This document shows, piece by piece, positions 26,715-35,341 of a DNA stretch of 64,000 nt. How positions within the stretch are numbered: position 1 is the first letter of the stretch; every line of letters starts with the position of its first letter. The stretch covers positions 186,001 to 250,000 of the forward strand of contig NZ_JAAOIW010000007.1 in assembly GCF_011440305.1 (NCBI RefSeq). The letters are read 5' to 3'. A program made the position numbers and the translations under genes. The notes under the pieces are model-generated. The model worked only from the letters and a program-made list of their open reading frames with translations. It was not told the origin of the DNA and did no database searches. Source of the DNA: Paenibacillus agricola (GTDB lineage Bacteria > Bacillota > Bacilli > Paenibacillales > NBRC-103111).

Positions 26715-27131
26715 ATGAAAATTCAAGAACTAGCGGAGAAGACCGGTTTCACAGCCTACACCATTCGGTTCTATGAAAAGGAAGGTTTGTTTGACAGCCG
26801 GCATGTCCGGAGAGAAGATAACAACTATCGCAATTATTCAGACGAGGCTATTGAACGGCTGCGGCTCATAAAAAAGTTTCAGAGCATGGGCTGTTCGCTG
26901 GTCGAGCTGAAGGATGTCTTGCAGGATGTGAATGAGAGCAAGCGGACGAATGAGCAAATGATCGAATGGATCCAGCACAAAATAAGCGAAGTCGAACAGA
27001 AGAAAGACGAATATGATCAGATACTGGGTACGCTTAATTGGATGTTGACATACAGGACGGCATTGATGAATGACCCGCAAAAAGCCGATGCCATGTTAGC
27101 AGCGTTTAAACATTCCAATGCAGGACACTGA
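26715..27131 (+). CDS. MerR family transcriptional regulator
   Basis: 138 residues. The N-terminal winged HTH (IQELAEKTGFTAYTIRFYEKEGLF, broken here only by the family's usual residues) is followed by a dimerisation coiled coil (about 75-110) and a short C-terminus with no Cys cluster. A metal sensor is therefore unlikely; a small-molecule or stress sensor such as the AdhR/NmlR group fits. It is divergent from the SDR gene and probably binds the dyad at 26674-26687 to control both. Start ATG follows AAGGAGAG. Confidence 0.9.
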   Translation: MKIQELAEKTGFTAYTIRFYEKEGLFDSRHVRREDNNYRNYSDEAIERLRLIKKFQSMGCSLVELKDVLQDVNESKRTNEQMIEWIQHKISEVEQKKDEYDQILGTLNWMLTYRTALMNDPQKADAMLAAFKHSNAGH

Positions 27132-27312
27132 TCCTCTGGATGATGTTGCAGAGAGCCGTTTAGGTATTATTCAAAATATAAGAAAGATTAAGTTTCACCT
27201 ATATACGATTCTTATATTTCCGGACAAAGGCACCGTTTCCGGCTGAAGCTAGGTGCTTCATAATGTTAAGTTCAAATAATATGCCTTTTATTTCTTGATA
27301 ATAACCATAAAT

Positions 27313-27358
27313 AGCCTTGCTGCTTATTTCTTGAACAATGAGCGGCAAGGTTATTTTT
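27313..27358 (+). terminator. Intrinsic terminator, plus strand
   Basis: The stem CCTTGC-TGCT with AGCG-GCAAGG (one G:T pair) is followed by TTATTTTT. It lies about 180 bp after the MerR gene and isolates the DNA methyltransferase gene. Confidence 0.72.
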
Positions 27359-27420
27359 AGCACCCGAACCTTTTTACCTTGGCCCTATTAACCGTGACCT
27401 GGATCTCACCCAATTAAGCT

Positions 27421-27450
27421 TTGACGTGCTCAGTCGGCATCCATTATAAT
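27421..27450 (+). promoter_or_regulatory. Promoter of the DNA methyltransferase gene
   Basis: TTGACG (27421-27426) and TATAAT (27445-27450) are separated by 18 bp, a near-consensus sigma-A promoter about 50 bp upstream of the GTG start. Confidence 0.75.
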
Positions 27451-27459
27451 AACCTTAAG

Positions 27460-27484
27460 AAAGTTAAATAAATACGTTAACTTT
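27460..27484. promoter_or_regulatory. Operator-like inverted repeat upstream of the DNA methyltransferase
   Basis: AAAGTTAA (27460-27467) and TTAACTTT (27477-27484) are exact reverse complements with a 9-bp gap. The site lies directly after the -10 box and ends where the ribosome binding site begins. The encoded enzyme has an N-terminal HTH, so autorepression is likely. Confidence 0.6.
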
Positions 27485-27499
27485 GAGGAGGGTTTTTAG

Positions 27500-28831
27500 G
27501 TGTCTTTTAGCAAGGATAAAGTAAGGCTGTATATGCAAAAGGCTGGAATCACCAGCCAAAAAGAGCTCGCGCAAAAAATGGATATGAGCAAAAACCAAAT
27601 ATCGATGTTATTGTCACCTAAATTTGACCCGATCAAATCGAGTGCCCGCAAGCTATGCGAAATTCTCGATATTCCTCTTGATGAAATCCTCAATAAAGAA
27701 CAGCTGGAAATGAATTTTATGAATATTACGGTTGATCCCGAGGAGCCTGCTAATGAGGCTTTAGATGACGCCAACGATTACATAGAGGTTAGAGGCAATA
27801 AATCGGCACATGCCTATAACGTAATGGAATTATTTGCGGGCGCAGGTGGCCTCGCCTTAGGTCTTGAGAAATCCGGATTTAAATCATTAGGCTTGGTTGA
27901 GTTTGATAAATATGCTTGCCAAACCTTAAGGGCCAATCGCCCTCATTGGAACGTTATTGAAGACGATATTATTAAGGTGTCCGAGGAAGGCATACGAAGC
28001 TATATTCCTGCGGTGGATGAAATCGACCTTTTATCCGGTGGTTATCCCTGCCAAGCCTTCAGCTATGCGGGAAAAAAAATGGGCTTGGATGATATTAGCG
28101 GCACGATGTTTTATTATTACGCCAAAATTCTTAAAGAATTGAAGCCAAAAATGTTTCTTGCCGAAAATGTACGCGGGCTGATTAACCACGATGGCGGAAA
28201 AACGTTACAGACGATGCTGGGTGTTTTTGCGGAGATTGGTTATGAGGTCAAGTGGAAGCTGCTTCGGTCGCTGGATTATGGTGTTGCCCAAAAAAGGGAG
28301 CGCATCGTAATTATCGGTGTCCGCAAGGAGCTCGCCCCCTATACGGAAATCAAATTTCCGAAGCCCTTTGGTTATCAATTAAACCTCAGGGACGTGCTGC
28401 AGGATGTGCCTGCCTCTCTAGGTGTCCAATATCCCGAAGCCAAACGGAGGGTGCTGGATTTAGTGCCCGCAGGCGGCTACTGGCGAGACCTGCCGGAGCC
28501 TGTGGCCAAAAGCTATATGGGCAAAAGCTACTTTTCAGGTGGTGGGCGCACAGGGATGGCGCGCCGTTTGTCCTGGGACGAGCCTTCGTTGACCTTAACC
28601 TGCTCCCCCGCCCAAAAGCAGACGGAACGCTGCCATCCCGATGAAACCCGGCCTTTTACCTTGCGCGAATATGCCAGAATCCAGAGCTTCCCTGACGATT
28701 GGAGCTTCGATTGCTCCCTGAATAATGCCTACAAGCAAATCGGCAATGCCGTACCTGTCAATATGGCGGAGGCTGTCGGGCTCGCTATTGCCTATTCCTT
28801 ATCCAAAATCGCGAAAAATAAGCCTTTGTAG
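27500..28831 (+). CDS. Cytosine-5 DNA methyltransferase with N-terminal XRE-type HTH
   Basis: 443 residues from GTG 27500 (GAGGAGGG seven bases upstream). Residues 1-70 form a helix-turn-helix of the XRE type. The catalytic part has motif I LFAGAGGLALG (near 111-121), motif IV GGYPCQAFS with catalytic Cys184, motif VI ENV, motif VIII QKRERI, and motif IX/X near the C-terminus (IGNAVPVNMAEAVG). It transfers a methyl group from SAM to C5 of cytosine in a short DNA site that cannot be read here. Fused HTH domains in such enzymes (M.SsoII type) repress their own promoter. No restriction endonuclease gene is adjacent, so it appears solitary. Confidence 0.92.
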   Translation: MSFSKDKVRLYMQKAGITSQKELAQKMDMSKNQISMLLSPKFDPIKSSARKLCEILDIPLDEILNKEQLEMNFMNITVDPEEPANEALDDANDYIEVRGNKSAHAYNVMELFAGAGGLALGLEKSGFKSLGLVEFDKYACQTLRANRPHWNVIEDDIIKVSEEGIRSYIPAVDEIDLLSGGYPCQAFSYAGKKMGLDDISGTMFYYYAKILKELKPKMFLAENVRGLINHDGGKTLQTMLGVFAEIGYEVKWKLLRSLDYGVAQKRERIVIIGVRKELAPYTEIKFPKPFGYQLNLRDVLQDVPASLGVQYPEAKRRVLDLVPAGGYWRDLPEPVAKSYMGKSYFSGGGRTGMARRLSWDEPSLTLTCSPAQKQTERCHPDETRPFTLREYARIQSFPDDWSFDCSLNNAYKQIGNAVPVNMAEAVGLAIAYSLSKIAKNKPL

Positions 28832-28844
28832 TAGCGACTCTGTT

Positions 28845-28925
28845 AACTGGAAAAGCTCCAGTTGATTCAAGCCCTTTTCGTTCAAGTCTTGAAAAGGAGA
28901 GAATATAGCTGGATTTTTTCCAGTT
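28845..28925. repeat. Cluster of three hairpins after the DNA methyltransferase gene
   Basis: AACTGGA/TCCAGTT (28845-28863), CCTTTTC/GAAAAGG with an inner TTCAAG/CTTGAA (28873-28897), and TAGCTGGA/TCCAGTTA with a T4 loop (about 28907-28926). The first and third share the CTGGA/TCCAG core. None has a strong T-run. Part of it may end the methyltransferase transcript. Confidence 0.5.
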
Positions 28926-29081
28926 ATACTCATTTATATCCTTGTTCAGGCTCAAAAAGCAGGGGGAATTCCCTCTAAGCTGATGTATGGATAGACTGCC
29001 TGCAGGCGATAAACAATTTTGCATCCTATTTGCGGTTGGTATATCATAAAAATAGCTAGTAACCCTAGGGAGGCCCAATTA

Positions 29082-29807
29082 ATGAATATTGAAATATGGT
29101 CCGATTTTGCTTGTCCCTTTTGCTATATTGGCAAACGCCGCTTTGAGGCGGCGCTTGAGCAGTTCCCGAACCGTGATGGTGTAACTGTCATCTACCGCAG
29201 CTTTGAGCTCGACCCCAGCGCTGCACGCGATGTAAACCAGAATGTGCACGAAATGCTGGCAGCCAAGTACAATATGAGCCCCGAAAAAGCGAGGGAAATG
29301 AACCAAGGCCTGGTCACCCAAGCAGAGTCCGTAGGCCTCACGTTTCACTTCGACAGCCTTATTCTGACCAACACTTTTGATGCACACCGTTTGTCGCATT
29401 TCGCTGCCAAGCATGGGCTTATGAAAGAAATGACAGAGCGTTTGCTCAAGGCCTATTTCACCGATTCGAAGCATGTGGGCGACCATGACGTATTAACCGC
29501 CTTGGCTGTAGAAGTCGGCCTCGACGAGGCGGCGGTTGCCCAAGTGCTTACTGGCGACGAATTCACAGCCGAAGTGCGCAGCGACGAGCAAGAAGCAAAT
29601 ACACTTGGCATTCGTGGTGTCCCTTTCTTCGTGATCAACCGTAAATATGCGATCTCTGGTGCGCAAGCGAGCGAAGTATTCCTTGAGGCGATGCAGAAAG
29701 CATGGGCTGAAGACCATCCGCTGACCCTCCTTAACGAGCCAAACAATACTGAAGACGGTGCAGCTTGCGTAGATGGCGTTTGCGCTCCTGCCCCTAGCAA
29801 GCCATAA
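29082..29807 (+). CDS. DsbA-family (FrnE-type) thiol oxidoreductase
   Basis: 241 residues from ATG 29082, which follows AGGGAGG; the longer frame upstream is not needed. Active site Cys11-Pro-Phe-Cys14 in WSDFACPFCYIGK at the N-terminus, a helical insert, then GIRGVPFFVINRKYAISGA with cis-proline. There is no signal peptide, so it acts in the cytoplasm, as FrnE proteins do in thiol-disulfide exchange under stress. A second Cys pair lies near the C-terminus (CVDGVC). It is monocistronic or nearly so. Confidence 0.9.
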   Translation: MNIEIWSDFACPFCYIGKRRFEAALEQFPNRDGVTVIYRSFELDPSAARDVNQNVHEMLAAKYNMSPEKAREMNQGLVTQAESVGLTFHFDSLILTNTFDAHRLSHFAAKHGLMKEMTERLLKAYFTDSKHVGDHDVLTALAVEVGLDEAAVAQVLTGDEFTAEVRSDEQEANTLGIRGVPFFVINRKYAISGAQASEVFLEAMQKAWAEDHPLTLLNEPNNTEDGAACVDGVCAPAPSKP

Positions 29808-29808
29808 T

Positions 29809-29950
29809 AATCAAGTGGGTGTTCGGTGCTTGGGTGCTTGCATCCTGGGTATAGCAAGAGATGACCACGCAGGCGGGTGTTGCCTTACGCTAGCATACAA
29901 TAACCAAGTGGGTGGGTCTCGCCTCGCCTTGCTCCCAGCAAGCAATGACC
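29809..29950. repeat. Degenerate direct repeat with hairpins
   Basis: Two imperfect units (29809-29866 and 29902-29950) each begin with AAYCAAGTGGGTG and end with a CTTGC/GCAAG hairpin followed by ATGACC. They directly follow the DsbA-like gene and precede its terminator, so they lie in the 3' end of its transcript. No coding function is evident. Confidence 0.55.
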
Positions 29951-29956
29951 CTTCAT

Positions 29957-30009
29957 AAAAGCCAATTCAGGCCGCGCTGCGGCAAACTGGGTTGGCTTTT
30001 ATTTTTTCT
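29957..30009 (+). terminator. Intrinsic terminator after the DsbA-like gene
   Basis: AAAAGCCAA pairs with TTGGCTTTT, with an inner GCCGC/GCGGC, followed by ATTTTTTC. Confidence 0.85.
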
Positions 30010-30058
30010 AATAAATGGGTAATCATATAAATAAACCCAATACAGAAGGGGCTGTAAG

Positions 30059-30826
30059 ATGGTCGCTAGAAAAATGTTAGCTGCTTATTTCACTTCGTGG
30101 ATAGTGGTACTTTGGGTCTCCTTCCCTTCTTTAAACGTGGGAGGAGCAACTTGGCGTGTAGTTGGAACCTATACGTCATGGGCCTTTATCATTGCACTAT
30201 ACGCAGTACCTAGTATCTTTGTGTACGGCATTCTCGTTTCATCACTCGTGGAGCTGGCAGCTAAAAAGCTCAAGCTCGCTGGCTTCATGGAATGGGCAGT
30301 ATCTGGTTGCATTCATGTCATCTTGGGGTTCTCCTTCGGTTTGATATTTCAATCTTCGTTATTCAGCATTATGGGTGGTGCAGCAGCGGTACTTTTTTTC
30401 AGTATCGATATGATGATCCCCCAAACCTTACCCCTCTTCAGGTGGAGAAAATATGTCACTCTGATCACTGCACCTCTTCTCTTATTTGGGGTTATTGTGA
30501 GTGCCTTGTATTTGTCTGCCCCGCCCAAACCACCGTTCACGCCTAATGATGCAGTAAGCTTCGCCACCTCGGGCAGCGGCTCCACGATCGATTGGTTCCC
30601 AAAACGAGTAGGAATAACGAAACGACAGATCGAAGGTTATGAGGTGGAGAGAGAAACGGCGGTAGTGGAAACGGGCGTAAAGGAACAATATCTCGTTTAT
30701 TTCATTGAGAGTTGGCGCAAAGGAGAAGAAGTTGGAGAACACCGAATGATTTATGAGGTCACCCGAGGTACGATGGGGGCAAAAGGGAGCGAGGGCACGG
30801 AGCCCCCTTATCAGCGTTCAAGCTAA
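30059..30826 (+). CDS. Unrecognised integral membrane protein
   Basis: 255 residues. About five hydrophobic segments: 9-25, 36-70, 85-105, 105-122 and 140-162. A soluble C-terminal part of about 90 residues follows (VGITKRQIEGYEVERETAVVE); this contains a charged beta-rich stretch. I do not recognise a family. It is preceded by a weak ribosome binding site (AGAAGGGG, spacing 8) and is monocistronic between a terminator and the methyltransferase gene at 30981. The C-terminal domain probably faces the cytoplasm or the outside according to helix count, which I cannot fix. Confidence 0.65.
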   Translation: MVARKMLAAYFTSWIVVLWVSFPSLNVGGATWRVVGTYTSWAFIIALYAVPSIFVYGILVSSLVELAAKKLKLAGFMEWAVSGCIHVILGFSFGLIFQSSLFSIMGGAAAVLFFSIDMMIPQTLPLFRWRKYVTLITAPLLLFGVIVSALYLSAPPKPPFTPNDAVSFATSGSGSTIDWFPKRVGITKRQIEGYEVERETAVVETGVKEQYLVYFIESWRKGEEVGEHRMIYEVTRGTMGAKGSEGTEPPYQRSS

Positions 30827-30980
30827 TTAAGAACGGATACACATTTCCGCAACACTTAAAATTGGGGTTCCCTCCGACGTGCAGGCCCCATGCATAAGCA
30901 TAGATCGCAAATTAGCCTTGACCTTCACCTTGCGTCAACGTTTACGATAGGTTTGCAAGTATCTTAAGGAGGTTATTACC

Positions 30981-31670
30981 ATGCCCGATCATGACTACAT
31001 TTACATGCAGCAAGCAGAAACCTACCACCGTTTAATTTCCAAGCAAGCGGATTTACTCCCGCACATTGAAGCCATTCGACCGATCCACGGATTGGATATC
31101 GTTGACCTGGGTGCCGGCACCGGCAGGCTCACGGTGGAGCTCGCCGCACAGGCGCAATCGGTCATCGCCCTGGATGCTTCCGAGGCGATGCTACGCCTTA
31201 TAGCCGACAGGTTAAAGGAGGCAGGGCTTACGAATGTACGCACCCAGGTCGCCGATCTGCGCAAGCTTCCGCTGCCAGACCACAGTGCTGACTTGATCGT
31301 AGCCGGCTGGAGCATTTGCTATGTAGCCAGTAGGAACGTGCCTGATTGGCAGCTTAACCTAGAGCAGGTTATAAACGAAATCAAGCGGGTGCTGCGGTTC
31401 AAGGGGACGATCATTATCTTTGAAACGATGGGGACGGGCTTCGAGACACCGACACCTCCTGATTTTTTAACCAGCTATTATGCGGAGCTCGCTCAGCGAT
31501 ACGGCTTCTCCCATACCTGGCTAAGGACGGATTACCAATTCGATCATATCGAGCAAGCAGAAAGCTTAACCCGGTTTTTCTTCGACGATACCTTGGCTGA
31601 CAGGGTCGTACAGCAGAACCTTGTGCGTTTGCCGGAATGTGCGGGGGTCTGGTGGCTGCATACGGAATAA
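30981..31670 (+). CDS. Class I SAM-dependent methyltransferase
   Basis: 229 residues. SAM-binding motif I DLGAGTGRLTVELA (about 38-51), motif II ALDASEAML, and a motif-IV-type segment ADLIVAGWSICYVA. This is the ubiE/type 11 fold; the substrate is unknown. Start ATG follows AAGGAGG. It stands alone between the membrane protein gene and a terminator. Confidence 0.9.
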   Translation: MPDHDYIYMQQAETYHRLISKQADLLPHIEAIRPIHGLDIVDLGAGTGRLTVELAAQAQSVIALDASEAMLRLIADRLKEAGLTNVRTQVADLRKLPLPDHSADLIVAGWSICYVASRNVPDWQLNLEQVINEIKRVLRFKGTIIIFETMGTGFETPTPPDFLTSYYAELAQRYGFSHTWLRTDYQFDHIEQAESLTRFFFDDTLADRVVQQNLVRLPECAGVWWLHTE

Positions 31671-31712
31671 TGTCATACTGCACATCCCTAACGAAAGATG
31701 GGATTCATAAAC

Positions 31713-31743
31713 AAAGCCCCCTTCTCCATGGGAAGGGGGCTTT
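31713..31743. terminator. Strong GC-rich terminator hairpin
   Basis: AAAGCCCCCTTC pairs with GGAAGGGGGCTTT around a short loop. It lies between the convergent methyltransferase and tandem importer operons and can serve both. Confidence 0.82.
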
Positions 31744-31803
31744 GAACCGAGAATTACTTGACTCTCTTCAAAATCAGCTGGTCTTGAGCCACATCTTCCC
31801 CTT

Positions 31804-33411
31804 TTATTTAGCTACCTTGTTCATGTACTCCACGTATTCCTTTTCAGCATCGGCTGTCGCTGGATTCCATTCCTTCTCCAGGAAATCCTTGAACTGCTGC
31901 AGCGTAATATTACCCGTGATGTACTTGAGTTCTTGGTCGTCCTTTTTCTTGACAAGGTCGGGGATGGAGCTATTCAGGTTTAATATTTTCGGTGACCGAA
32001 CAGCAGGAACGTTAATAACAGTCATCTGCTTTAAAGCAGCATCTGCTTGCGTTTTATAAATGTTAAGCCTTTCCAGCGAATCGGCACCTTCGATAATGGC
32101 ACCGTTCCCATCTATAGCGTTAGCGAGCGTCATGTAAGTGCTTGTGACCGAAGCAAGCTTGGTCGTTTGGTCTGCCGTTCTGGTTATATTCTTGGTAGCC
32201 GGGTCATAGCTTTCATAAGTTAGCCCTTTCAAGCCAACTTGGAACAACGTATTGGCCTCAGTGGTATTGCCCCAATCGAGAAATTTCAACACAGCATCGA
32301 TATTTTTGGAGTTTTTGGCGATCATCCAGCCACCCCACATCGCTGGCGTAACCCAGTCTGATGCAACACCCTTGCTATCCTTTAGAACAGGCTGATACGT
32401 GTACTTTTTATCCGAATCTTTATCATTGGACAGGTTGGCCATAACCGAATACTGATGGGCATAAATGATCCCGATACGATTCTGGTTCTGCTTTTCCTGG
32501 TCCACATAGATTTTGTTAATTAGGAACTCAGGATCAATTAATTTCTCATCATTTAACTGCTTCAAGTAGGTCAGGTAAGGAATATAGCCCGACATTTTTT
32601 CCCTTATTTTATAAGCACCGTCTGTATCCTTAGCTCCATTAACGACGGGGAGGCTAAAGGCCGAGGTCAGAAAATTAGAGGCATTCCAAATCGTATTAGC
32701 GCCCAACGTCGGATTGGAAAAGCTTACACAATACGTATCCGGCTTCCCATTGCCATCAGGATCATTATTGGTAAAAGCTTTACAGACGTTGGTAAATTCG
32801 TCCAAGGTAGTAGGAGCCTTCAGCTTAAGCTTATCGAGCCATTGCTGGTTGACCTTATATCCCCAGTGATTGACGATATTCGTTCTTGGAATGATATAGG
32901 TCTTTCCATCGTTAACGGACTTGACCGCATCCCACATTTCTTTCGTTATGTTTTTGGTCAAATTGGGGTAATTTTTAATCTTGTCATCCAGAGATACAAG
33001 AAGGCCGTTCTGCGCCCATTTCTCCATATTGGCATCTGCGCCACCCCAATTATAGATGAGGTCTGGTAAATCCCCTGAGGCCATAAGCACCTGCAGCTTA
33101 TCTACATAATTATTAATCGGGGGGGCTTCCACCTCCAATTTGACGTTGGCCAGCTTTTCAGCTTCTGCGATTACCGGATTTTTCTCGACAACAACCGTGG
33201 CATTGACCCTGTTAAATATTTTGATCGCTGCGGGTGCTGCTGTTTTGGCGGGAGCTGGTGTTGCTGTGATAGTGCTTGGTGTCGTGCTTGGTGTGGCGCT
33301 TGTGGCCCCATTGCCTTGGGGACCTGAATTTGAACTGCAGGCCGCAACTAGGGAGGAAAGCAATAAAATACTAACGGAAGAACTGACAAGACCTTTGACA
33401 GACCCTTTCAA
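31804..33411 (-). CDS. Sugar-binding lipoprotein of the second tandem ABC importer
   Basis: 535 residues from TTG 33411. AAGGAG lies nine bases upstream of this TTG, while the ATG at 33420 directly abuts the same site; the ATG is the alternative. Signal peptide with lipobox LVAAC, a Thr/Pro/Ala linker, then an LplA-type family 1 binding protein (PDLIYNWGGADANMEKW, DPDGNGKPDTY calcium-loop-like motif). It is the last gene of the six-gene tandem importer operon. DPDGNGK is typical of oligosaccharide-binding members. Confidence 0.92.
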   Translation of the reverse strand: MKGSVKGLVSSSVSILLLSSLVAACSSNSGPQGNGATSATPSTTPSTITATPAPAKTAAPAAIKIFNRVNATVVVEKNPVIAEAEKLANVKLEVEAPPINNYVDKLQVLMASGDLPDLIYNWGGADANMEKWAQNGLLVSLDDKIKNYPNLTKNITKEMWDAVKSVNDGKTYIIPRTNIVNHWGYKVNQQWLDKLKLKAPTTLDEFTNVCKAFTNNDPDGNGKPDTYCVSFSNPTLGANTIWNASNFLTSAFSLPVVNGAKDTDGAYKIREKMSGYIPYLTYLKQLNDEKLIDPEFLINKIYVDQEKQNQNRIGIIYAHQYSVMANLSNDKDSDKKYTYQPVLKDSKGVASDWVTPAMWGGWMIAKNSKNIDAVLKFLDWGNTTEANTLFQVGLKGLTYESYDPATKNITRTADQTTKLASVTSTYMTLANAIDGNGAIIEGADSLERLNIYKTQADAALKQMTVINVPAVRSPKILNLNSSIPDLVKKKDDQELKYITGNITLQQFKDFLEKEWNPATADAEKEYVEYMNKVAK

Positions 33412-33488
33412 TACCAACATCTCCTTTGAATTTCAACATTATTAAAACTGCAGCAGGCCGCAGATCTTAATCGGTTTTAAACAAACGG

Positions 33489-34361
33489 CTATCCCTTGAT
33501 CGAGCCCACCAATACGCCCTTCATAAAATATTTCTGCATAAAAGGATAGATCAGCAAAATCGGGAGCGTGGCAAAAATAATAATCGCCATTTTGATCGTA
33601 AAGACCGTGACTCCTGTATTATTCATATCCATTGCATCCTTGGCAATGCCTCCATCTTCGACGACCATCTCCCGCAATATGAGCATCAGTGGCCAAAGGC
33701 TTCTTTTGGACGTATAAATAATCGCCGAGAAGAAGGTGTTCCATTGGGTCACCGCATGAAAAATAACAAAGGTGGCTATCGCTGGCTTGGATAGGGGAAC
33801 AATAATACTAAACAGCACCCTGATTTCATTTGCACCATCGATCACGGCTGATTCTTCCAAGCTTTCGGGTATAGCGCTAATAAAGTTTTTCATCAGGATC
33901 AGGTTATACGCACCCAATGCCCCCGGCAAAATCATACTCCAGAGCGTGTTATAAATATCCAGTGTTTTTATCAGGTAGAAATTAGGGATTAAGCCTCCAT
34001 TGAAAAACATGGTAAAGGTGATTAACACCATGATTAAATTCCTGCCCTTTAAATCCTTTTTGGAAAGCGGGTAGGCGGAAATAATCAGTAAAAATATGTT
34101 TAAAGCGACTCCAACGACGGTGATAATAATCGTATTTTTATAGCCGGTCCACATCAGTGGCATTTGCAGAATCTGCTTATAGGCGCCCAGCTCAATTTCG
34201 TTAGGGATCAGCTTTAACGGATTTTGCAAATATTCCGAATAGGGGGTCACCGAAAAGGAGGCTACATAAAAAAACGGGAATAAACAAGCCAAAGCGAACA
34301 AGGTGACAATGATGTAATTCAACAGGTCAAAAACCTTATCACCAAATGATTGGATACTCAC
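33489..34361 (-). CDS. Carbohydrate ABC transporter permease, YtcP type
   Basis: 290 residues with six membrane helices. EAA loop EESAVIDGANEIRVLFSIIV (about 166-186). A conserved FFNGGLIPNFYL segment marks the YtcP group. It lies 15 bp after the LplB-type gene and 77 bp before the lipoprotein gene. It pairs with the LplB-type permease encoded just upstream. Confidence 0.92.
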   Translation of the reverse strand: MSIQSFGDKVFDLLNYIIVTLFALACLFPFFYVASFSVTPYSEYLQNPLKLIPNEIELGAYKQILQMPLMWTGYKNTIIITVVGVALNIFLLIISAYPLSKKDLKGRNLIMVLITFTMFFNGGLIPNFYLIKTLDIYNTLWSMILPGALGAYNLILMKNFISAIPESLEESAVIDGANEIRVLFSIIVPLSKPAIATFVIFHAVTQWNTFFSAIIYTSKRSLWPLMLILREMVVEDGGIAKDAMDMNNTGVTVFTIKMAIIIFATLPILLIYPFMQKYFMKGVLVGSIKG

Positions 34362-34376
34362 TACAACGACCTCCTT

Positions 34377-35306
34377 TTACCATATGCCATCCTCTTTCAG
34401 CCATTTGGCAATCTGGTTGCTTGCCAGCAGGAAAATCAATCCGATTACGGAGGTAAACAGCCCAACTGTTGTTCCGAATGAAAAGCGGCCGCCAATTAAA
34501 CCTACGCGATATACATAAGTTTCAAAAACCTCAGAAACGCCTAGATTCAAAGGGTTCTGCAGCACGAAAACTTGCTCGAAGCCGTTGCCCATAATTTGCC
34601 CCAGCCTGAGGATCAGCAAAATAACAATCGTCGATTTGATTCCGGGCATCGTGATATAGCGCATTTTCTGAAAGCGATTCGCGCCATCGATGCTCGCAGC
34701 CTCGTATAATTCGGTATTAATCCCCATCATAGCGGCCAGGTATAGGATGCTTTCCCAGCCCGATTCCTTCCATATGCTGCTAATAATGACCAATGGTCGA
34801 AAATAGTTATTGTCAGCCAAGAAGAAAATCGGCTCATAGCCAATCTGTTTAAGGAAAATATTTACAATTCCCCAGGAGGGTGAGAGAAAATTGACCAAAA
34901 TCCCCCCAATGACGACCCATGATATAAAATGGGGGAGATAGATGATGGTTTGCGTTATCCGTTGGTAGGTACGGTTGCGCATTTCGTTCAGCAGGATGGC
35001 CAGCAGAATCGGAAAGGGGAACCCGAAAATGAGCCTGAGCATGCTAAGGTAAAGCGAGTTCCAGAATACCGTATAAAAATCACTGAGCCCGAACATATAC
35101 CGGAAATTATCCAGCCCAATCCACGGACTCCCAAGAATCCCTTTGGAAAAATTGAAATCCTTAAAAGCGATAATAACGCCATACATGGGGAAATAATTAA
35201 AAACCAAAAAGTAAACCACGCACGGAATTAACAATATATATAAATATTTTTTCTTATTTACATATCTTAATGCCAATCTCATATTTTTTGCCGACATGGT
35301 TCCCAT
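34377..35306 (-). CDS. Carbohydrate ABC transporter permease, LplB type
   Basis: 309 residues from ATG 35306 (GGTGG seven bases upstream; a TTG 24 bp earlier gives a longer form without a good site). Motifs LLIPCVVYFLVFNYFPMYGV and IAFKDFNFSKGILGSPWIGL, and EAA loop YEAASIDGANRFQKMRYITM are those of LplB-type permeases. It starts 35 bp after the lipoprotein gene of the first tandem importer, so both importers are one transcript. Confidence 0.92.
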   Translation of the reverse strand: MGTMSAKNMRLALRYVNKKKYLYILLIPCVVYFLVFNYFPMYGVIIAFKDFNFSKGILGSPWIGLDNFRYMFGLSDFYTVFWNSLYLSMLRLIFGFPFPILLAILLNEMRNRTYQRITQTIIYLPHFISWVVIGGILVNFLSPSWGIVNIFLKQIGYEPIFFLADNNYFRPLVIISSIWKESGWESILYLAAMMGINTELYEAASIDGANRFQKMRYITMPGIKSTIVILLILRLGQIMGNGFEQVFVLQNPLNLGVSEVFETYVYRVGLIGGRFSFGTTVGLFTSVIGLIFLLASNQIAKWLKEDGIW

Positions 35307-35341
35307 TCCGTTCCCACCGCCTACCTTCAAATTCGCTGTGC

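Larger units (their letters stand above)
27132..27499. other. Intergenic region between MerR and DNA methyltransferase genes
   Basis: 368 bases without a gene. It holds a terminator (27313-27358), the promoter of the DNA methyltransferase (27421-27450) and an inverted repeat between promoter and start codon (27460-27484). Nothing recognisable lies between 27132 and 27312 beyond AT-rich sequence. Confidence 0.65.

Noticed and set aside
27500-28831. Assigning a recognition sequence to the DNA methyltransferase
   Set aside because: The target recognition region is variable and cannot be read by eye; the motifs only prove cytosine-5 chemistry.
29773-29958. Short open frame at the end of the DsbA-like gene
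   Set aside because: It overlaps the gene in another frame and runs through the repeat and toward the terminator; no ribosome binding site.
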